This document shows positions 44,719 to 53,810 of a DNA stretch of 59,413 nt, in pieces. A program made the position numbers and the translations under genes. The DNA is from Actinomycetota bacterium. GTDB lineage: Bacteria > Actinomycetota > Acidimicrobiia > Acidimicrobiales > Poriferisodalaceae. The stretch lies in assembly GCA_014238065.1 (NCBI GenBank), contig JABABU010000032.1, positions 1 to 59,413 on the forward strand, given 5' to 3'. The notes under the pieces were generated by a model, which ran no database searches, was not told the DNA's origin, and was given only the letters and a program-made list of their open reading frames with translations. Every line of letters begins with the position of its first letter. The first letter of the stretch is position 1.

Positions 44719-45291
44719 TCAGAGATGAGCGGTGTCGTTGAACGAGTGCAGGACAGCCCGCGTCCCGCGCATTGCCACCCGTGTCACCGACGCCGTTGAG
44801 AGATGCAGGTTCCAAGAGATCTCGACATCGACGCCAAGGACCCACTGCACCGCTGTCTTGATCGGCGACATATGACTCACAACGACCACGGTCGACGCGG
44901 CGCTGAACTCACGAAGATCATCGAGCGCGGGCCACACCCGCGACCGAAGCTCGTCGAGTGACTCACCACCAGGTAGCCGGTAGCTCGAATCGGAGCGCCA
45001 CATGTCCCACATGTCAGGTGACACGTCGCCAAGGGCGCTGCCGTCGAAGTCGCCGTAGTCGAGCTCGATGAGACGATCGTCGTACTCGACGCCGCGGTCG
45101 CAACGCAGCGCCGCTGCGGTCTGACGCGTCCGCCACAGCGGGCTTGCAATCACGCGATCAACAGTGCCGAGCGCCGCCGCGGCAGCAGCCGCTTGGGCGT
45201 ATCCGACGTCATCGAGTGGGTTGTCGACCCGACCCTGCAGGAGCCCCTTTGCGTTGGCCGCGGTTTGCCCATGGCGGAGAAGGATCAACAC
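44719..45291 (-). CDS. Histidine phosphatase (phosphoglycerate mutase-like)
   Basis: A 190-residue branch-1 histidine phosphatase. RHGQTAAN at residues 6-13 carries the phosphorylated His, and SHMSPIKT carries the second His; LIELDYGDFDG and PGGESLDELRSR are typical. Chosen start is GTG 45291, which aligns the RHG motif to the family N-terminus. It overlaps the upstream membrane protein by 7 nt, forming a minus-strand unit with it and the zinc-ribbon gene. Substrate unknown (sugar phosphate or nucleotide). Confidence 0.88.
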   Translation of the reverse strand: MLILLRHGQTAANAKGLLQGRVDNPLDDVGYAQAAAAAAALGTVDRVIASPLWRTRQTAAALRCDRGVEYDDRLIELDYGDFDGSALGDVSPDMWDMWRSDSSYRLPGGESLDELRSRVWPALDDLREFSAASTVVVVSHMSPIKTAVQWVLGVDVEISWNLHLSTASVTRVAMRGTRAVLHSFNDTAHL

Positions 45292-45818
45292 GACGGAGGA
45301 ACAGTTTCGGGATCGGTGAGACTCCTGTCGATCTGACCCGTTCTGATGAAGGCCGCGCGCCGGTCGCGGTCGCGAAGCCCAAAGGTTCTGTACGCCCACA
45401 CCAGGGCCACGAGGCCGACCGACTCCATGACGATCGTCATCACGGTCAGACGATCAAACGCCGGCACAGCCACCCCGCCGAACGCGAACCCGAACCCGGG
45501 CCACCAGAAGAGCTCGGTCTCTGACCAGACGGGATCCAGGACGAGATGGAAGAACCAGCCGATGGGGGCGGCCAGCAACCTGCGCCGCAGCCCCCTCCGC
45601 CCGACCGTCAGACCCATCACGATGAACAGCAGGCCGACCGGCGCGGCGAGAGTGTGCCCAATGGCGGCTGATCCGAAGGCGATATCGACGAGATCGGGCA
45701 AGAGAGCCCCGACGACGACAAGTCGATGATCGATCGCAGGGTCCCTGAAGACGGCCCACATGGCCACCAGCGACATACCCGCGAACCACAAGATCACGGG
45801 ACCAACAACACGCCGCAT
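45285..45818 (-). CDS. Membrane-bound YdjM-like putative metal-dependent hydrolase
   Basis: A 177-residue protein with about four hydrophobic helices and scattered acidic/His residues: PDLVDIAFG, GHTLAAPVGLL and FHLVLDPVW. This is the pattern of PF04307-like LexA-binding inner-membrane putative hydrolases. It overlaps the zinc-ribbon gene upstream by 25 nt and the phosphatase downstream by 7 nt, so translation is coupled. Function in this lineage unknown. Confidence 0.65.
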   Translation of the reverse strand: MRRVVGPVILWFAGMSLVAMWAVFRDPAIDHRLVVVGALLPDLVDIAFGSAAIGHTLAAPVGLLFIVMGLTVGRRGLRRRLLAAPIGWFFHLVLDPVWSETELFWWPGFGFAFGGVAVPAFDRLTVMTIVMESVGLVALVWAYRTFGLRDRDRRAAFIRTGQIDRSLTDPETVPPSC

Positions 45819-46504
45819 TCATCGCACTGCAACAACTCGCTGCGGTTGGAGTGCTTCAACTCGTCGATGAAGACCGACGAGAACTGGAGCCCGCAGGCTG
45901 AGCAATGCCCTTCGACGACACGACCAACGACCACGCCTCCCCTACCCCGCGAGCGCAGCTTGTCGTAACGAGCAACCAGGTCCTCGCGAACCGTCGGGAG
46001 ATGGGTCTCGCGCTGGCTGGAGATCGAGGCGACCTCTGCATCGATCTCGGCTTCGGCAACAACGATCGCTGCCTCGAGCCGTCCCGTCTCGTCGGCGATC
46101 TTTCCCTGTCGCTCCTCGTGTCCGGAAAGCGTCTCGGACAGCGGCTCGATCTGTTCCATCAGCTCAAGCACTTGATCTTCGAGCACCTCTTGGCGACGAC
46201 CAAGACTCGCCAACTCGTCTTGCATCGCCGACAACTCTTTCGGCGAGGTCATCGAGAACATCCGCTCGACATCAGTGGCCTTCTTATCTTCGATCACCGC
46301 AACCTCGTCCTCGAGCCGACGTTGATCACGCTCGAGCACGTGGCGCTCGTCCGAGATCGTCTTGATCTTGGCGCCCAGCGCCGACGCCTCCCCTTCGAGT
46401 TCCAGGACAGCGGCCCTCTCCGACATTGTCTCGCGTCGATGAGCCAACTGATCGAGCTTCGTGTCGAGGTCCTGCAGATCAGCCAGGGATTCAAGCTCAC
46501 TCAC
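45794..46504 (-). CDS. C4-type zinc-ribbon coiled-coil protein (zf-RING_7/DUF164)
   Basis: A 236-residue protein: a long antiparallel coiled coil (about residues 5-180, heptad-rich Glu/Leu/Arg) followed by a zinc ribbon with CSAC and CDEC pairs (HCSACGLQF...LLQCDECG). This is the widespread CT398/zf-RING_7 family of unclear function, possibly linked to secretion or nucleic-acid processes. AAGGAGG lies six bases before the GTG at 46504, fixing the start. Head of a three-gene minus operon. Confidence 0.92.
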   Translation of the reverse strand: MSELESLADLQDLDTKLDQLAHRRETMSERAAVLELEGEASALGAKIKTISDERHVLERDQRRLEDEVAVIEDKKATDVERMFSMTSPKELSAMQDELASLGRRQEVLEDQVLELMEQIEPLSETLSGHEERQGKIADETGRLEAAIVVAEAEIDAEVASISSQRETHLPTVREDLVARYDKLRSRGRGGVVVGRVVEGHCSACGLQFSSVFIDELKHSNRSELLQCDECGVLLVP

Positions 46505-46594
46505 GAAGACCTCCTTGCGGTGGGATGGTTTGCGTACCGGAGATGATCGGCCACGACACAACGAGGATTGATAGCACCGATCAGGCGCTGACGC

Positions 46595-48922
46595 TCACTC
46601 GCCAACGGTCGTGGTGGTGGTCGGCGGCGTATCAGTGACCGGTGGAGCCTCCGTGGTTGCCGGATCGCCCTCTGATGTTGGAGGAGGATCGGGAGTCGTT
46701 GTCGGAGGTGGCTCTGTCGTGGTCGTCGTCGTGAGGCCCGTACGCTCGACGACCTGCACGCATCTGACCTTCTCGTTTCGCACCAGCCCGTCGGCGTCGA
46801 CGACTTCGATCTCGCATAATGCATTGTCGCGAGGAATGAACTTGCCGTTCCGAGGCTCGAGGTCGACTCGAACATCGGCACACTCCAGCTCGAACTCGAC
46901 TTTCGTGCCGTCTTCCAGCTCGATTTCGACATCACACTTCTCATCTTCGAGGAAGAGGAATCGCGATGTGCGCGGGCCTGGCGGCCAACCTGGGAACTCT
47001 TCGAGCGGCGCGTTTGCGAGCGCTTTCGACATGAACAGGCTGAACAACGGCGCCGGGACGCGACCGCCTGTGACGCCACCGCTCTGACCGAACATCGCGC
47101 GCATCTCGATGAGCTCTTCGGGGTTGCCGATCCAGACCGCTGTTGAGAGCTGTGGGGTGAACCCCACGAACCAGGCGTCATGGAAATCCTGCGCAGTTCC
47201 GGTCTTTCCTGCCGCGGCCTGTCCTGTCGACATCTGGGCGCGCGTGCCGGTGCCAAACCTGACGTTCGATGCGAGCACGTTCGTCACCCAAGCTGCGGTG
47301 TTGGCAGAGAGGACTCGCTTGCCCCTCGGCACATGCTGGAAGAGGACCTCGCCCTCGCGAGTCTCAACCCGTTCGATGTAGTACGGCTCCATTCGTACGC
47401 CGTCGTTTGCGAGCACCGAGTACCCGACGGCTTGTTCGAGCGGCGTGACTTCCTGGGCTCCGAGCGACATCGACTTGAACGGCAGGAAACGATTCGATCC
47501 ACTTCGGCCGATCATCTCGCTCGCGATGTCGGACACGTCGTTGAGGCCCGTGAGAATGCCGAGCCTCACGTAGGCGCAGTTCGACGATCGTGTCGTCATC
47601 TGGGCGAGCGTTCCTGGAGAACCGCGACCGCCTCCGAAGTTGTTGACCACGTAGAGGCCGTTGGCTCCGTCGTCGAAGGCGCAGGGCCCGATGCCGCTGA
47701 CGGTGTCGTAGGGCAGATAGCCGGCTCGCTCGACGGCTGCGGTGAGCACGTAGGTCTTGAACGAAGATCCTGGCTGACGTTTGCCCTGCGTGGCGAGGTT
47801 GAACTCGAAATCGGCGAAGTCAGGGCCACCGATGAAAGCTCTGATAGCGCCACTCTCCGGCTCGACGGTCGCCATCGAGACCTCGAACTCTCCGGTACCG
47901 TCGTATGGCTCGAAGAACTCGTCGATCGCCGCACGCATCTGGCCTTCCATGACCGGATCGAACGTGGTCCATACGCGTAGCCCGCCCGAGTACACGGCGT
48001 TGAACCGCTCTTCGCGAGTCTGTCCAAGAGGTTCGAGGTCAAGAAGAGCGCTGGTGACCTCATCGACGAAGTAGTCGCGACGCAGATTCACATCGGTGAA
48101 CCTTGGACTCAGATTCCTGGTCGGAAGTGGACGCCGTAGGTACTCGTCGCGGTCGTCCTCGGTGATGAACTCGAGATCGACCAAGCGACCAAGCGCAACT
48201 TCGCGGCGGGTCTGCGCGACCTGGAAGTCCTCGAACCCGTCAAAGATCGAGGGAGCTCTGATGAGACCGACCAGCAGCGAGGCATCTCCATAGTCGAGTT
48301 CGCCGACGTCTTTGCCGAAGTACGTCTCAGCTGCAGCCTGGATCCCGTATGCGCCGTTTCCAAAGTAGATCTCGTTCAGGTAGAACTCGAGGAGTTCCTC
48401 TTTCGTGAGCTCCTCCTCGAGACGGGATGCGAGAATCGCCTCACGCAACTTTCTGTTGAAAGTCTGCTCGCTCCCGACAACCCTCAGCTTGATGATCTGC
48501 TGGGTGATCGTCGATCCGCCCTGACTGATCCCGCCCGCAGAGACATTCGACAAGAGGGCGCGCATCGTCCCCTTGAGGTCGAACCCGTTGTGACGGAAGA
48601 ACTGCTCGTCCTCCACAGCGAGAACAGTGTCGACAACTTCCGTCGGGATGTCAGAGTAGCTGACGATTTCTCTGTCGATCGCGGTGTTGAGCACGCCGAT
48701 CTGGCTGTCGTACCTGTCGAAGATCTCGGTTCGCTGCGCGCCAGGGGTGAGGTCGAATTCGATCTCGGTTCGCTCGGTGGCCACCGCGGTGAGCACGGTC
48801 CCGCCATGTGGCGCGATGGCGATTCCGGCGCCGACCAGGACACCGACGGCCAATACCACCGTCATGGCGATACCGAGGAGGCGGCTCAGCCGCCATGCAA
48901 GACGACGCACAGTAGACCTCAC
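46595..48922 (-). CDS. Class A penicillin-binding protein (transglycosylase/transpeptidase)
   Basis: A 775-residue bifunctional peptidoglycan synthase. N-terminal membrane helix (about 15-40); GT51 domain with EDEQFFRHNGFD, GGSTITQQIIK and RKLREAILA; transpeptidase domain with SSFK (SxxK), SSN (SxN) and KTGT. After the catalytic domain comes a beta-rich segment with three Cys and a Thr/Pro tail of about 50 residues, typical of actinobacterial PonA-type proteins. GTG start. It polymerises and cross-links the cell wall on the outer face of the membrane. Confidence 0.95.
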   Translation of the reverse strand: MRSTVRRLAWRLSRLLGIAMTVVLAVGVLVGAGIAIAPHGGTVLTAVATERTEIEFDLTPGAQRTEIFDRYDSQIGVLNTAIDREIVSYSDIPTEVVDTVLAVEDEQFFRHNGFDLKGTMRALLSNVSAGGISQGGSTITQQIIKLRVVGSEQTFNRKLREAILASRLEEELTKEELLEFYLNEIYFGNGAYGIQAAAETYFGKDVGELDYGDASLLVGLIRAPSIFDGFEDFQVAQTRREVALGRLVDLEFITEDDRDEYLRRPLPTRNLSPRFTDVNLRRDYFVDEVTSALLDLEPLGQTREERFNAVYSGGLRVWTTFDPVMEGQMRAAIDEFFEPYDGTGEFEVSMATVEPESGAIRAFIGGPDFADFEFNLATQGKRQPGSSFKTYVLTAAVERAGYLPYDTVSGIGPCAFDDGANGLYVVNNFGGGRGSPGTLAQMTTRSSNCAYVRLGILTGLNDVSDIASEMIGRSGSNRFLPFKSMSLGAQEVTPLEQAVGYSVLANDGVRMEPYYIERVETREGEVLFQHVPRGKRVLSANTAAWVTNVLASNVRFGTGTRAQMSTGQAAAGKTGTAQDFHDAWFVGFTPQLSTAVWIGNPEELIEMRAMFGQSGGVTGGRVPAPLFSLFMSKALANAPLEEFPGWPPGPRTSRFLFLEDEKCDVEIELEDGTKVEFELECADVRVDLEPRNGKFIPRDNALCEIEVVDADGLVRNEKVRCVQVVERTGLTTTTTTEPPPTTTPDPPPTSEGDPATTEAPPVTDTPPTTTTTVGE

Positions 48923-49006
48923 GGTACTGCGCTCCCTGCTCGAATCGATGTCGGCATTAGGGCCAATGAGGTGTCACCATGCGTGGCTGGTGGCACAGTT
49001 GAGGCC

Positions 49007-49696
49007 GTGCAACAGCAGCCACGCGGCAGTGCCGCCCTGATCATCGCCGGCGGAGAAGGTCCCGAAACGAACGAACTTGCGACGACGCTCCCGCTGGGAA
49101 CTCTCGTGATCGCCGCGGACTCCGGTCTCGACACCGCTGCTCGTCTCGGCATCGACGTCGATGTCGCAATTGGCGACTTCGATTCGGCGTCGTCAGAAAG
49201 CGTTGCCGCCGCCGAGATCGCCGGCGTCGAGCTCATTCATCACCCGGCGGACAAAGATGTCACGGACCTCGAGTTGGCGCTCGAACTGGCCGTCGCCCGC
49301 TCCATCGATGACCTGACGGTGATTGGCGCGCACGGCGGCCGCTTCGACCATGAGCTCGCCAATGTGATGCTCTTGTGTTCGCCGTCATGGAGCAGCATTG
49401 CCGTCACAATCATCGACGAACGGGCACGATCACTCGTTGTACAGAGTTGGCGGACACTCCCCGTGAGCGAAGGCGCCTTGGTGACTCTGCTCCCAATCGG
49501 CGGCGAAGCGTCCGGAGTCACGACCTCTGGCCTCGCATGGCCACTCGCCGATGCGACCCTCGCGCCCGGCTCGACACGTGGGGTCAGTAACGTTGCGGTC
49601 GAGCGCATGCCAACGGTGAGCGTTACCCACGGCTCACTCATCGCCGTGCTGCCGTGGATGTCGCCCGAAGCAACAGCCCTCCCCTCCGACAGCTGA
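49007..49696 (+). CDS. Thiamine pyrophosphokinase
   Basis: A 229-residue TPK: AADSGLDTAARLGIDVDVAIGDFDSAS (ATP/Mg-binding, with the GDFDS motif), HHPADKDVTDLELALELA and GAHGGRFDHELANVMLL. It transfers pyrophosphate from ATP to thiamine to form the active cofactor. The GTG 49007 is selected because the conserved domain begins shortly after it; GTG 48971 is also in frame. Divergent from the PBP gene, and followed by a thiamine-binding-type lipoprotein, consistent with salvage. Confidence 0.92.
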   Translation: MQQQPRGSAALIIAGGEGPETNELATTLPLGTLVIAADSGLDTAARLGIDVDVAIGDFDSASSESVAAAEIAGVELIHHPADKDVTDLELALELAVARSIDDLTVIGAHGGRFDHELANVMLLCSPSWSSIAVTIIDERARSLVVQSWRTLPVSEGALVTLLPIGGEASGVTTSGLAWPLADATLAPGSTRGVSNVAVERMPTVSVTHGSLIAVLPWMSPEATALPSDS

Positions 49697-49722
49697 ACAC
49701 CTACAGCGATCACGAGACTGCC

Positions 49723-50964
49723 GTGCCTTCACTAACACGCATCGCCATCGGTCTTGCCGCTCTTGCGGTGCTGTCGTCGTGCTCGTCGATCAGCGGCGAA
49801 ACACAGACCATCACCGTCCTCACCCACGACAGCTTCCACGTATCGCAGGAGAGTCTCGACGCGTACACCGAACGAACCGGCGTGCGCGTCGCGGTGATCA
49901 GGGAGCCTGACGCAGAGGCAGTCGTCGATCTGCTGGCACGAACCGCTGCGAACCCCATCGCAGACGTCGTCGTCGGTATCGACTCGTTGTCGGTCGCGAA
50001 GGTGATACGCCAACGGCTTGTCCTGAGCCACAGGGCCATAGAGGCAGACCGACTCGACCCAAAGCTGCTGGTGGACGATGACGAACTCACCCCGATCAGC
50101 TACAACGACATCTGTCTCAACGTCGATCTCACCGCGTACGAGCCTCCTCCGCCGACACCAGAGGAACTTGCAGTCGCAGCCGCATTCGCTGCCGCTGAAG
50201 CCGAAGCCGCAGCCGCTGCCGGCGAGGAACCCGTGGTGGAGGAAGAAGTCGAGCCTCCCCCACCTCTGCCCGACCCACCAGCAACAATCCTCACATTGAC
50301 AGAGGCCATCTACTTCGGCGAGGTCGTCATTCCCGATCCGGCCACCGATCGCATTGGGCAGTATTTCGTGGTCGCCCTCCATCATCGGTTTGGTGAGGGG
50401 TCAATCGATGAAGACGGCGTGGTCAACGATGCATGGACCACGGTCCTCGACCGACTCGTCCGCAACGGCATGTCGATTGTCCCTTCATGGCGAGAGGCGT
50501 ATTTCGGCAACTTCACTCAGGGCAACTTCGAGGGTCAGCAGACCGTGGTACTCGCCTCGGCCCAGATGCCTGCTGTCACCGCAAGTCTTCGCCTCGACCC
50601 CCCGGACAAACTCGAGACCGCCGTCATCAACGATGCATGCATCAGGGTCGTGAACTATGCGGGAATCGTCGCAGGAACCAGAGAGCGCAGATCTGCCGGC
50701 CGATTCATCGACCAGATGATCACCCCCGAATTCCAGTTCAACCTGATCGACGGCATCGGCTCACGGCCCGCACGGGCCGATCTCATCATCAACGAGTTGT
50801 TCGACCAGTACGCACCAGAAGTCGACTACCTGGAGATCGACCCCATCGCGGACAGCGCCCGCCTCGCCGAATGGGTGTTCATCTTCGGGGCCGTGGTCGA
50901 AGATGCCAGGGCGCCAGTCGTCGCCGAAGACGACTCGTCGGACACCACCGCAGCCTCGGGCTGA
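49723..50964 (+). CDS. Thiamine ABC transporter-type substrate-binding lipoprotein
   Basis: A 413-residue lipoprotein with lipobox LSSC near residue 20. The mature part resembles TbpA-like binding proteins: TITVLTHDSFHVSQESLDAYTERTGVRV, ADVVVGIDSLSVAKV, VVIPDPATDRIGQYFVVAL and SYNDICLNVD. Between the two lobes lies an unusual insert of about 50 residues made almost only of Pro, Glu, Ala and Val (about 143-193). Starts at GTG 49723, 26 nt after TPK. No permease or ATPase is adjacent, so the rest of the transporter is elsewhere. Confidence 0.8.
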   Translation: MPSLTRIAIGLAALAVLSSCSSISGETQTITVLTHDSFHVSQESLDAYTERTGVRVAVIREPDAEAVVDLLARTAANPIADVVVGIDSLSVAKVIRQRLVLSHRAIEADRLDPKLLVDDDELTPISYNDICLNVDLTAYEPPPPTPEELAVAAAFAAAEAEAAAAAGEEPVVEEEVEPPPPLPDPPATILTLTEAIYFGEVVIPDPATDRIGQYFVVALHHRFGEGSIDEDGVVNDAWTTVLDRLVRNGMSIVPSWREAYFGNFTQGNFEGQQTVVLASAQMPAVTASLRLDPPDKLETAVINDACIRVVNYAGIVAGTRERRSAGRFIDQMITPEFQFNLIDGIGSRPARADLIINELFDQYAPEVDYLEIDPIADSARLAEWVFIFGAVVEDARAPVVAEDDSSDTTAASG

Positions 50965-51044
50965 GGTGGTCGCGACCCTCGATCGCTGAGTAGTCTCGGT
51001 GTCTGCTTCGACACTGAAGCCAAATGCTCGATTAGGAGAAGCAC

Positions 51045-52133
51045 ATGAAGGCAGCAGTTCTCAGAACCATCCCTGGCGACCTTGAGATCACCCAGGTCGA
51101 AGTCGGAGAACCCGGCCCACGTGAGGTGCTGGTCAAGACCGCAGCAGCCGGCCTATGCCATAGCGATCTTCACTTCATGGAAGGTTCGTACCCCTACCCG
51201 ACGCCCACCGTCCTCGGTCACGAGTCCGCTGGCGTCGTTGAAGCCGTCGGCTCTTCGGTGACCGAGTTCGCCCCTGGCGACCACGTCATCAGCTGTCTGA
51301 GCGTGTTCTGTGGGCACTGCTCGTACTGCACCGAAGGACGCCCCTCGCTGTGCGCGAACAAGGGTGTCGAGACCGTGCGCGGTATGGACGAGACCCCCCG
51401 TCTCACTGTCGATGGCGAAATCGCCCATCAGTTCCTCAACCTCTCGTCATTCGCCGAGAAGATGCTCGTTCACGAGAATGCACTCGTGAAGATCCGTAAG
51501 GACATGCCACTCGACAAGGCCGCGCTCATCGGCTGCGGCGTCATGACCGGCGTCGGCGCCGTGTTCCGCACCGCCAAGGTGCAGCCGGGCGAAACCGTTG
51601 CCGTCATCGGCTGTGGCGGAGTCGGTCTTGCCGCAATCCAGGGCGCACGAATTGCCGGCGCGGGTAGGATCATCGCAGTCGACATGGTCGAGTCGAAGCT
51701 CGAGATAGCCCGCCAGGTCGGCGCGACCGACACGGTGAACGGTTCGGAGGGCGACGCAGTCGCAGCAGTGGTGGAGATGACCGGCGGCGGAGTGCACCAC
51801 GCGTTCGAGGCAATCGGCCTCAAGGTCACCGCAGAGCAGGCCTTCGGCATGCTTCGCACCGGCGGCACCGCCACCGTCATCGGGATGATCCCGATCGGTG
51901 TCAAGGTCGAGGTCGACGGCTTCCAGTTCCTGATGGAGAAGAAGATCCAGGGTTCGAACATGGGATCCAACCAGTTCCGCACCGACATGCCTCGCCTCGT
52001 CGACATGTACCTCGACGGACGCCTGATGCTCGACGAGATGGTGTCGGCACACATTCAACTCGAAGACATCAACGAGGGTTTCGACCAGATGAAGACGGGC
52101 TCGATCGCCCGGAATGTCATCATGTTCGACTAG
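51045..52133 (+). CDS. Zinc-dependent alcohol dehydrogenase (MDR family)
   Basis: A 362-residue medium-chain dehydrogenase. Catalytic zinc ligands: Cys in GLCHSDLH, the GHE motif, and Cys of GCGVMTG; structural zinc: CGHCSYCTEGRPSLC. NAD-binding GCGGVGLAAIQGARIAGA. The subfamily resembles actinobacterial class III/mycothiol-type and NDMA-linked alcohol dehydrogenases. A strong AGGAG precedes the ATG. Its end overlaps the convergent NagZ gene by 4 nt. Confidence 0.93.
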   Translation: MKAAVLRTIPGDLEITQVEVGEPGPREVLVKTAAAGLCHSDLHFMEGSYPYPTPTVLGHESAGVVEAVGSSVTEFAPGDHVISCLSVFCGHCSYCTEGRPSLCANKGVETVRGMDETPRLTVDGEIAHQFLNLSSFAEKMLVHENALVKIRKDMPLDKAALIGCGVMTGVGAVFRTAKVQPGETVAVIGCGGVGLAAIQGARIAGAGRIIAVDMVESKLEIARQVGATDTVNGSEGDAVAAVVEMTGGGVHHAFEAIGLKVTAEQAFGMLRTGGTATVIGMIPIGVKVEVDGFQFLMEKKIQGSNMGSNQFRTDMPRLVDMYLDGRLMLDEMVSAHIQLEDINEGFDQMKTGSIARNVIMFD

Positions 52134-53503
52134 TCGCCAACTCGAGACTGATCGAAGGCAGTCCTGCACACCGGCACGCCTTTGATCGACAACACCTGCA
52201 ATGCCGCGGCATCGACGCGCCCGGACCCAAGACGTCCGGTCGCTACGGCATCGGCGATCCACTCATGGATATCCGCCAACTCGTCGGTGTTCCCGAGCAG
52301 GACCACGTCGGCGCCGGCGCGCAGCGCGAGCTCGACAGCTTGTGCGGTCGTCCATCGATCGACGATCGCGCCCATGTCCATCGAATCGGTCATCACCAGA
52401 CCCTCGAAACCAAGATCGCCGCGTAGCAGTCCTGTGATCGCCGGAAAGGACAACGAAGCTGGGACACCATCGGTCAACCCGGGCACATCGAGGTGGCCGA
52501 CCATGATGGCTGGAATACGCCGATCGATCGCCTGCCTGAACGGTGCCAGGTCGACCGTCGCCAACTCGGCCAGGTCTGGGGTGCTCGGCAGCGACTTGTG
52601 GCTGTCAACCGATGCTCGGCCGTGTCCCGGAAAGTGTTTCGCGACAGGAACGAGACCAGCCGCCGCGTAGCCGGCCGCGGCGGCAAGGCCGTACTCGGCC
52701 ACGACATCGACGGCTTCGCCGTATGCCCTGTCGCCAATTCCCGGTCCTGCGCCGACATCGAGAACGGGAGCAAGTGCCATCGTGAACCCGAGTTCCCTCG
52801 CCGCATCGCCGTGCACCGTCAACAACTCGGTCAGCGCTTCGGATGTGTACGCCTTGGCCTGTGCCTCGGCGGCAGGTAATCGGCCGATCGCGCTCCTCAG
52901 CCGTTGGACCCGGCCGCCTTCCTCGTCGACAGCTGCGACCAGCCGGATCGGCGCAACCAGCTGCAATGCGCTGATGGCCGCAGCAACATCCTCGGTCGGT
53001 TCGCCGAGAACCACGAATCCTCCGATCAAGCCCTCGGCGATCGGTTCGGCGAGTTCGTCAAGGCGAGTCCAGTTCGCACCAGGAACCAGCGTCTGGCCGA
53101 GACGAACGCCGAGTGGCAAGTCGGCAGCACAAGCCAGGGCGAGCGACTCCGTCGGCCTCGAGGTTGCCAACCCGACGACAAAGCCGGCCAGTCCGCCTGG
53201 TCGATCGATTTGACCAGACTCGACAGCTGTCTCGAGCGCCACAAGCTCGGAGTGGGTGATCTCTGCTGCGCCACCGATGGCCACCACCACCGGATCGCTG
53301 CCATCGCTCTGCTCGAAGATCAACCAGTAGCCTCCGCTAGGAGACACCACAACTCGATCAGGCTCCTCGCCCGCTGACCCGGAGTCGGCCTCGCCGGCCT
53401 CCTGAGCAAGTGCCGGCACGCCCCGGACCGAGAGAGCGCCGAGCATGCAGCAACACAACATCGACGCAAACACCGGGAATCTCGACCAGCGGCGAATCAG
53501 CAC
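52130..53503 (-). CDS. nagZ: NagZ-type beta-N-acetylhexosaminidase (GH3), exported
   Basis: A 457-residue GH3 protein. KHFPGHGRASVDSHKSLP carries the NagZ catalytic loop (Asp-His dyad in DSH), AAVDEEGGRVQRLR is the substrate-binding segment, and VMTDSMDMGAI bears the nucleophilic Asp. An N-terminal hydrophobic segment (FASMLCCCMLGALSV) is a probable signal peptide or lipobox, so it acts outside the cytoplasm, unlike E. coli NagZ; this is common in Gram-positives. About 100 residues after the signal are acidic and low in similarity. It probably trims peptidoglycan fragments. Confidence 0.92.
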   Translation of the reverse strand: MLIRRWSRFPVFASMLCCCMLGALSVRGVPALAQEAGEADSGSAGEEPDRVVVSPSGGYWLIFEQSDGSDPVVVAIGGAAEITHSELVALETAVESGQIDRPGGLAGFVVGLATSRPTESLALACAADLPLGVRLGQTLVPGANWTRLDELAEPIAEGLIGGFVVLGEPTEDVAAAISALQLVAPIRLVAAVDEEGGRVQRLRSAIGRLPAAEAQAKAYTSEALTELLTVHGDAARELGFTMALAPVLDVGAGPGIGDRAYGEAVDVVAEYGLAAAAGYAAAGLVPVAKHFPGHGRASVDSHKSLPSTPDLAELATVDLAPFRQAIDRRIPAIMVGHLDVPGLTDGVPASLSFPAITGLLRGDLGFEGLVMTDSMDMGAIVDRWTTAQAVELALRAGADVVLLGNTDELADIHEWIADAVATGRLGSGRVDAAALQVLSIKGVPVCRTAFDQSRVGD

Positions 53504-53541
53504 GTGATCGACGGTATCGACCCGGCCGCACGGAGCCGTCC

Positions 53542-53805
53542 ATGATCGACGTGATCGCCGCGATCGGATTCTGGATCCTCGTCGGTTTCCCGTTCATCAT
53601 GACCGCGGCAGCATTTCTCGATGCAGCCAGGCGACCCGAATGGTGCTGGGCCATGGCCCGTCGAAGGCGCGCTGTGTGGATGGGCATGATCGTGGGCGGC
53701 GGGGTGTCCTACTTCATGGGACCCATCATCGCCATCGCCTACTGGTTCACCGCTCGCCGCGACGTTGCCGCTGTGGAACGAGGCGAGTTTCGCCGGTTTG
53801 ACTGA
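53542..53805 (+). CDS. Small two-helix membrane protein
   Basis: An 87-residue protein with two hydrophobic helices (VIAAIGFWILVGFPFIMTAAAFL and GMIVGGGVSYFMGPIIAIAYWF) separated by a basic loop (ARRPEWCWAMARRRRA). ATG 53542; upstream codons in this frame are not coding-like. Lies divergent from NagZ and convergent with the thioredoxin-NHL gene. No function recognised. Confidence 0.6.
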   Translation: MIDVIAAIGFWILVGFPFIMTAAAFLDAARRPEWCWAMARRRRAVWMGMIVGGGVSYFMGPIIAIAYWFTARRDVAAVERGEFRRFD

Positions 53806-53810
53806 GATGT

